A stretch of 9,051 nucleotides of DNA, taken from an archaeon. GTDB taxonomy: Archaea; Asgardarchaeota; Hermodarchaeia; Hermodarchaeales; Hermodarchaeaceae. The stretch is from contig JABXGU010000004.1 of the NCBI GenBank assembly GCA_016550415.1, forward strand, positions 1 to 9,051. The letters are read 5' to 3'. A program made the position numbers and the translations under genes. The notes below the pieces were generated by a model. That model saw only the letters and a list, made by a program, of their open reading frames with translations. It made no database searches and was not told the origin of the DNA. This document shows positions 6,991 to 9,051 of the stretch, one piece after another. How positions within the stretch are numbered: position 1 is the stretch's first letter; every line of letters starts with the position of its first letter.

Positions 6991-7099
6991 GACAGCCCCC
7001 TAAGACAATGCGGCGCTACTGTGCCGTTGCAGAGTTTGTTTTCTTTGAGAATCAAACTTGAAATTGCAGAGTCATCAAACTTACGCCATATTTCACCCC
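6991..7099. other. Divergent control region with a 9-bp direct repeat
   Basis: This is the middle of the 341-bp gap (6843-7183) between the leftward defence operon and the rightward integration operon; no gene is seen in it. TTGCAGAGT occurs at 7027-7035 and again at 7064-7072, 37 bp apart. GTTTG (7034-7038) and CAAAC (7053-7057) could pair as an imperfect hairpin between the copies. It may be a regulator or recombination-protein binding region, or chance. Confidence 0.35.
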
Positions 7100-7127
7100 T
7101 TGACAAATCAGCATTTGTTGATATAAT
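7100..7127 (+). promoter_or_regulatory. Consensus promoter of the RHH-xis-int operon
   Basis: TTGACA (7100-7105) and TATAAT (7122-7127) are both perfect sigma-70 hexamers, with a 16-bp spacer. Such a strong promoter ahead of recombination genes implies tight repression, and the palindromes overlapping the -10 box and start site fit that. Confidence 0.78.
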
Positions 7128-7155
7128 AATAGTGATATCATATTGTTGATATCAA
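7118..7155. promoter_or_regulatory. Triple palindromic operator, 14-bp spacing
   Basis: TTGATATAA (7118-7126), TGATATCA (7133-7140) and TTGATATCAA (7146-7155) are variants of one palindrome. Their centres at 7122.5, 7136.5 and 7150.5 are exactly 14 bp apart. They cover the -10 box and the predicted transcription start, the classic place for repressor binding. The ribbon-helix-helix protein encoded next is the obvious candidate ligand, as that family binds cooperatively to repeated short sites. The repeats are seen; the protein partner is inferred. Confidence 0.65.
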
Positions 7156-7183
7156 TGATTAAGACAAGGAAAAGGAGGATTTA

Positions 7184-7453
7184 ATGGACAAAAAGGACGA
7201 CAAATTCACAATGGATGATTTTTTTGAGATGTTCGGGATCAACGACATATTGAAGTTCCTCGAAGGTAAGCCTGACTTAGCCAAAAAGGTCTCTGAAATG
7301 AGAGGTCAAAAGAAGGAAAGTAGGTTGGTGATTAATATGCCCGAATGGCTAAAAAACGGCCTACAAGAGAAGGCAAAGAAGAAGGGCATGTCTATGAACC
7401 AAATCGTCCGGGTTGCGGTAATCGAATACCTATCAAAGGAGATAAAGAAATGA
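7184..7453 (+). CDS. Ribbon-helix-helix DNA-binding protein (probable operon regulator)
   Basis: The protein is 89 aa. AAGGAGG lies five bases before the ATG, an ideal ribosome site. The C-terminal half (about 46-87) has the RHH pattern: a short strand SRLVINMP, helix A (PEWLKNGLQEKAKKK), the turn G-M-S-M-N, and helix B (QIVRVAVIEYLSKEI), as in Arc/CopG/MetJ-type regulators, which act as dimers with the strand in the DNA major groove. The N-terminal 45 residues are acidic-to-mixed helix (MDDFFEMFG, ILKFLEG) and may mediate oligomerisation or partner binding. It is first in the integration operon, directly behind three 14-bp-spaced palindromes and directly before an array of phased GTC sites, so either could be its target. 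An antitoxin role is possible, but no toxin is recognisable next to it. Confidence 0.85.
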   Translation: MDKKDDKFTMDDFFEMFGINDILKFLEGKPDLAKKVSEMRGQKKESRLVINMPEWLKNGLQEKAKKKGMSMNQIVRVAVIEYLSKEIKK

Positions 7454-7743
7454 CAAGACACGTCTTAAATAGTGTCATAAACGTCGACTTGGACGTTAAG
7501 AACGTCGTTAACGACTTCAATACGCGTCTTAAACAGCGTCGCAAAGATCGATTAGACGTCGAAATGCCTAAAACGACCTCAAATGACGTGACAAGACCGG
7601 TCGTTAAGAGCGTCGTTATTGGTCAAGTAGGCGTCGGACACGTCATGACCGTGTCAAGACGCGTCGTAAATAGTGTCATAAAGGTCAAATTCGATTTCGA
7701 CCGGTCTTTTCGACGGTCAAACGACGTCTTGACGCGTCAATAG
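7450..7743 (+). CDS. 97-aa Val/Arg-rich internally repeated protein of unknown function
   Basis: The ATG overlaps the RHH stop as ATGA, and AAAGGAG lies eight bases upstream, so translation is well supported. The protein is basic and very rich in Val, with no known domain. It contains three degenerate copies of [TS]R-x-V-[LV]-[NK]-S-V: TRHVLNSVIN at the N terminus, TRPVVKSVVI in the middle and SRRVVNSVIK near the end, plus two SNDV segments. The DNA behind copies 1 and 3 (7454-7481 and 7655-7682) matches at 26 of 28 bases. The TAG at 7741-7743 separates it from the in-frame xis-like gene, whose ribosome site overlaps that stop. The ORF coincides exactly with a helically phased GTC array, so the protein may be secondary to a DNA-level function. 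I do not recognise it. Confidence 0.55.
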   Translation: MTRHVLNSVINVDLDVKNVVNDFNTRLKQRRKDRLDVEMPKTTSNDVTRPVVKSVVIGQVGVGHVMTVSRRVVNSVIKVKFDFDRSFRRSNDVLTRQ

Positions 7744-7749
7744 GTGGTC
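7452..7749. repeat. Helically phased GTC / GACNNGTC array
   Basis: I count 21 GTC triplets from 7462 to 7747. Consecutive spacings are almost all 9-12 bp or about 20-22 or 42 bp, averaging about 10.56 bp per step over 27 steps. The palindrome GACNNGTC occurs six times, at 7457, 7595, 7637, 7658, 7699 and 7731, with gaps of 138, 42, 21, 41 and 32 bp, all near whole helical turns. GACGTC appears at 7555 and 7723. The GTCs fall in all three reading frames. This fits a one-face binding array for a polymerising protein such as the RHH or Xis protein; the binding is inference. Confidence 0.6.
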
Positions 7750-7752
7750 TTT

Positions 7753-7962
7753 ATGTCTTTTGACCATGATTACGACGGTCAATTTCTCACTGTCGACGAG
7801 GTCGCGACCTTAATGAAGGTCAGTGTCAAGACGGTCTACTCGTGGTGTGCGACCGGATATCTGCCCTGCGTTAAATTTGGGCATCTTGTCCGCATTGACA
7901 AAGATGACCTTCGGACGCGACTGGAGGAAATCAAGCAACAGTCGCGTCGAAGAGGGTCGTAG
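7753..7962 (+). CDS. Excisionase-like helix-turn-helix protein (Xis family)
   Basis: The protein is 69 aa from the ATG at 7753, chosen because AGGTGG lies five bases upstream; the in-frame GTG at 7744 lacks a site. The body matches the HTH_17/excisionase winged-helix pattern: FLTVDEVATLMKVS, the turn and recognition helix VKTVYSWCATGYLP, the wing VKFGHLVRI, and a final helix beginning DKDDLRTRLEE, ending in a basic tail (SRRRGS). Such proteins bend DNA at attachment sites to direct the partner integrase towards excision, or act as operon regulators. The integrase gene starts 62 bp downstream. The DNA within the gene continues the GTC/GAC-rich composition of the preceding array, without its regular phasing. 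Confidence 0.85.
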   Translation: MSFDHDYDGQFLTVDEVATLMKVSVKTVYSWCATGYLPCVKFGHLVRIDKDDLRTRLEEIKQQSRRRGS

Positions 7963-8024
7963 TTTATGACGGTTCATATTGACTTTTCGCATGTCCTGGA
8001 TAAACTAAGGTCATGGAGGAATAG

Positions 8025-9051
8025 ATGAAAACATACCAACGCAAGAGCGTATGGTATGTAGATTATTCCTTCAATGGCGAAAGAATTCGCTATGCGGTCG
8101 GCAAGAAACATGATGCCGAAGAAGAGCTTGACCGAATAAAGTACGAGGTCAAACACGGTATTCACCGACCGCAAAAAAAGATGGTCTTTGACAACTTGCT
8201 GGTAGAATACCAGCAATGGGCTAAAGTCAACAAGAAGATATCCTCTCTCAAACGCGAGTTGACAAACTCCAAGCCATTACTCAAGTACTTCGGGGGTCGC
8301 AGAATCAATCTGATAACGCACGCCGACGTCGAGCAATATCAACGACAGCGGGTCGACGGCGTTTTGACAATCGAGGGCGTCTCAAAGAAGCCTAAAGTCT
8401 CGCATTCGACCGTGAACCGCGAAGTCATCATGCTGAAACACATGTTCAAAAAGGCAGTCGAATGGGGTTACTTGCCGATCAGTCCACTCCGCAATGTCAA
8501 ACTGCTTAAAGAGCCGCCCGGACGAATACGCTACGTCAAACCAGAAGAATGGCAACGCCTGCTAAGTGCTTGCTTACCTCAAATACGAAATCTCGTTATC
8601 TTCGCACGTCATACTGGTCTACGACGCAGCGAAATCTTCAATCTCGAATGGTCCGACATCGACTGGGAACAGAAGCGCCTTTCGATCCGCGAACGCAAGA
8701 ACAACACGTCGATGATAATACCCATGAGTAGGGTGGTTTTCAAAATACTGACGACGATTCGCAAGACGACGACCTCAACCTATGTCTTCCCCGGTAATGA
8801 TGGCCAACGACGCAAGACGGTCCAGACGGCTTTTAAGGCTGCCTGTCGCAGAGCCGGGATCACTGACCTGCGCTTTCACGATTTACGCCACACCTTCGGC
8901 TCGGATCTGATAAACAGCGGTGCTGACTTGCAGACGGTTAAGCTGCTCATGGGTCACAAGAATATCGCGAGCACGGTCCGGTACGTCCACCCGACCGAAG
9001 AACACCTGCGCAAGTTCATCGAGGCTCAGGACGCGATTGAGGATGTCACAA
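8025..9051 (+). CDS. int: Tyrosine recombinase / phage-type integrase (3' end cut by window)
   Basis: The ATG at 8025 has GGAGG five bases upstream, and 342 codons run open to the window edge. Domains: an arm-binding N terminus (about 1-50, WYVDYSFNGERIRYAVG), a core-binding helical domain (about 54-155) and the catalytic domain (about 168-335). All active-site residues are visible: Arg200 (HTGLRRSE), Lys225, His285 and Arg288 (HDLRHTF), His311 (MGHKN) and nucleophile Tyr320 (VRYVHP). It should catalyse site-specific strand exchange between attachment sites to integrate and excise the element. Only the extreme C terminus is missing. With the upstream Xis and RHH genes it forms an integration module. 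Codon choice (Val GTC, Thr ACG, Asp GAC) differs from the AT-richer defence genes, hinting at a different origin. No attachment site was identified; it may lie just beyond the right edge. Confidence 0.95.
   Translation, partial: MKTYQRKSVWYVDYSFNGERIRYAVGKKHDAEEELDRIKYEVKHGIHRPQKKMVFDNLLVEYQQWAKVNKKISSLKRELTNSKPLLKYFGGRRINLITHADVEQYQRQRVDGVLTIEGVSKKPKVSHSTVNREVIMLKHMFKKAVEWGYLPISPLRNVKLLKEPPGRIRYVKPEEWQRLLSACLPQIRNLVIFARHTGLRRSEIFNLEWSDIDWEQKRLSIRERKNNTSMIIPMSRVVFKILTTIRKTTTSTYVFPGNDGQRRKTVQTAFKAACRRAGITDLRFHDLRHTFGSDLINSGADLQTVKLLMGHKNIASTVRYVHPTEEHLRKFIEAQDAIEDVT

Noticed and set aside
7741..7743. TAG as a nonsense mutation or readthrough codon joining the 97-aa ORF to the xis-like gene
   Set aside because: The reading frames are continuous, but an AGGTGG site overlaps the TAG at proper distance from ATG 7753, so two separate genes is the simpler reading.
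7810..8216. Minus-strand frames across xis and the start of int
   Set aside because: They are antisense to well-supported recombination genes and have no motif.
8549..8731. Plus-strand frame inside int
   Set aside because: It is an alternate-frame shadow within the catalytic domain of the integrase.

Overview
The window looks bacterial, with moderate to low G+C, strong purine-rich ribosome binding sites and good sigma-70-type promoters. The left edge encodes a secreted beta-propeller built from near-identical YVTN-like blades containing a VYCANY core. I associate such proteins with uncultured lineages such as candidate division WOR-3 and its relatives. That assignment rests on recall of protein style, not on a search, and should be held loosely.

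Layout. (1) Positions 1-1094, minus strand: the 5' part of a beta-propeller gene with a signal peptide and exact 126-bp tandem repeats, with its own promoter. (2) 1440-1865, minus: a small membrane protein of unknown function. (3) 1985-2521 minus and 2780-3439 plus: two divergently transcribed genes, each encoding a protein with an R-N-x-x-A-H motif of the HEPN RNase type. (4) 6842-3581, minus: a tightly packed three-gene operon, SIR2-domain protein, then HerA-type ATPase, then a KTSC-domain protein. The first two genes match the known Sir2-HerA anti-phage system. The third is translationally coupled to herA and is not part of the two-gene system as I know it. (5) 7100-9051, plus: a divergent operon from a near-consensus promoter, encoding a ribbon-helix-helix protein, a 97-aa basic repeat protein, an excisionase-like helix-turn-helix protein and a tyrosine recombinase that runs off the right edge. 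This is an integration/excision module.

Together, regions 3-5 look like a defence island carried by, or next to, an integrative element. SIR2 (NAD+ cleavage) and HerA (hexameric motor) would act as one abortive-infection machine. The HEPN proteins are candidate RNases. The RHH and Xis proteins would control the recombinase.

The most unusual signal is at 7452-7749. GTC triplets and GACNNGTC palindromes recur there at close to 10.5-bp multiples, in all three reading frames, so they lie on one face of the DNA helix. They sit inside the 97-aa ORF, just after the RHH gene. A second repeated operator, three TTGATATCAA-like palindromes exactly 14 bp apart, overlaps the promoter of the same operon.
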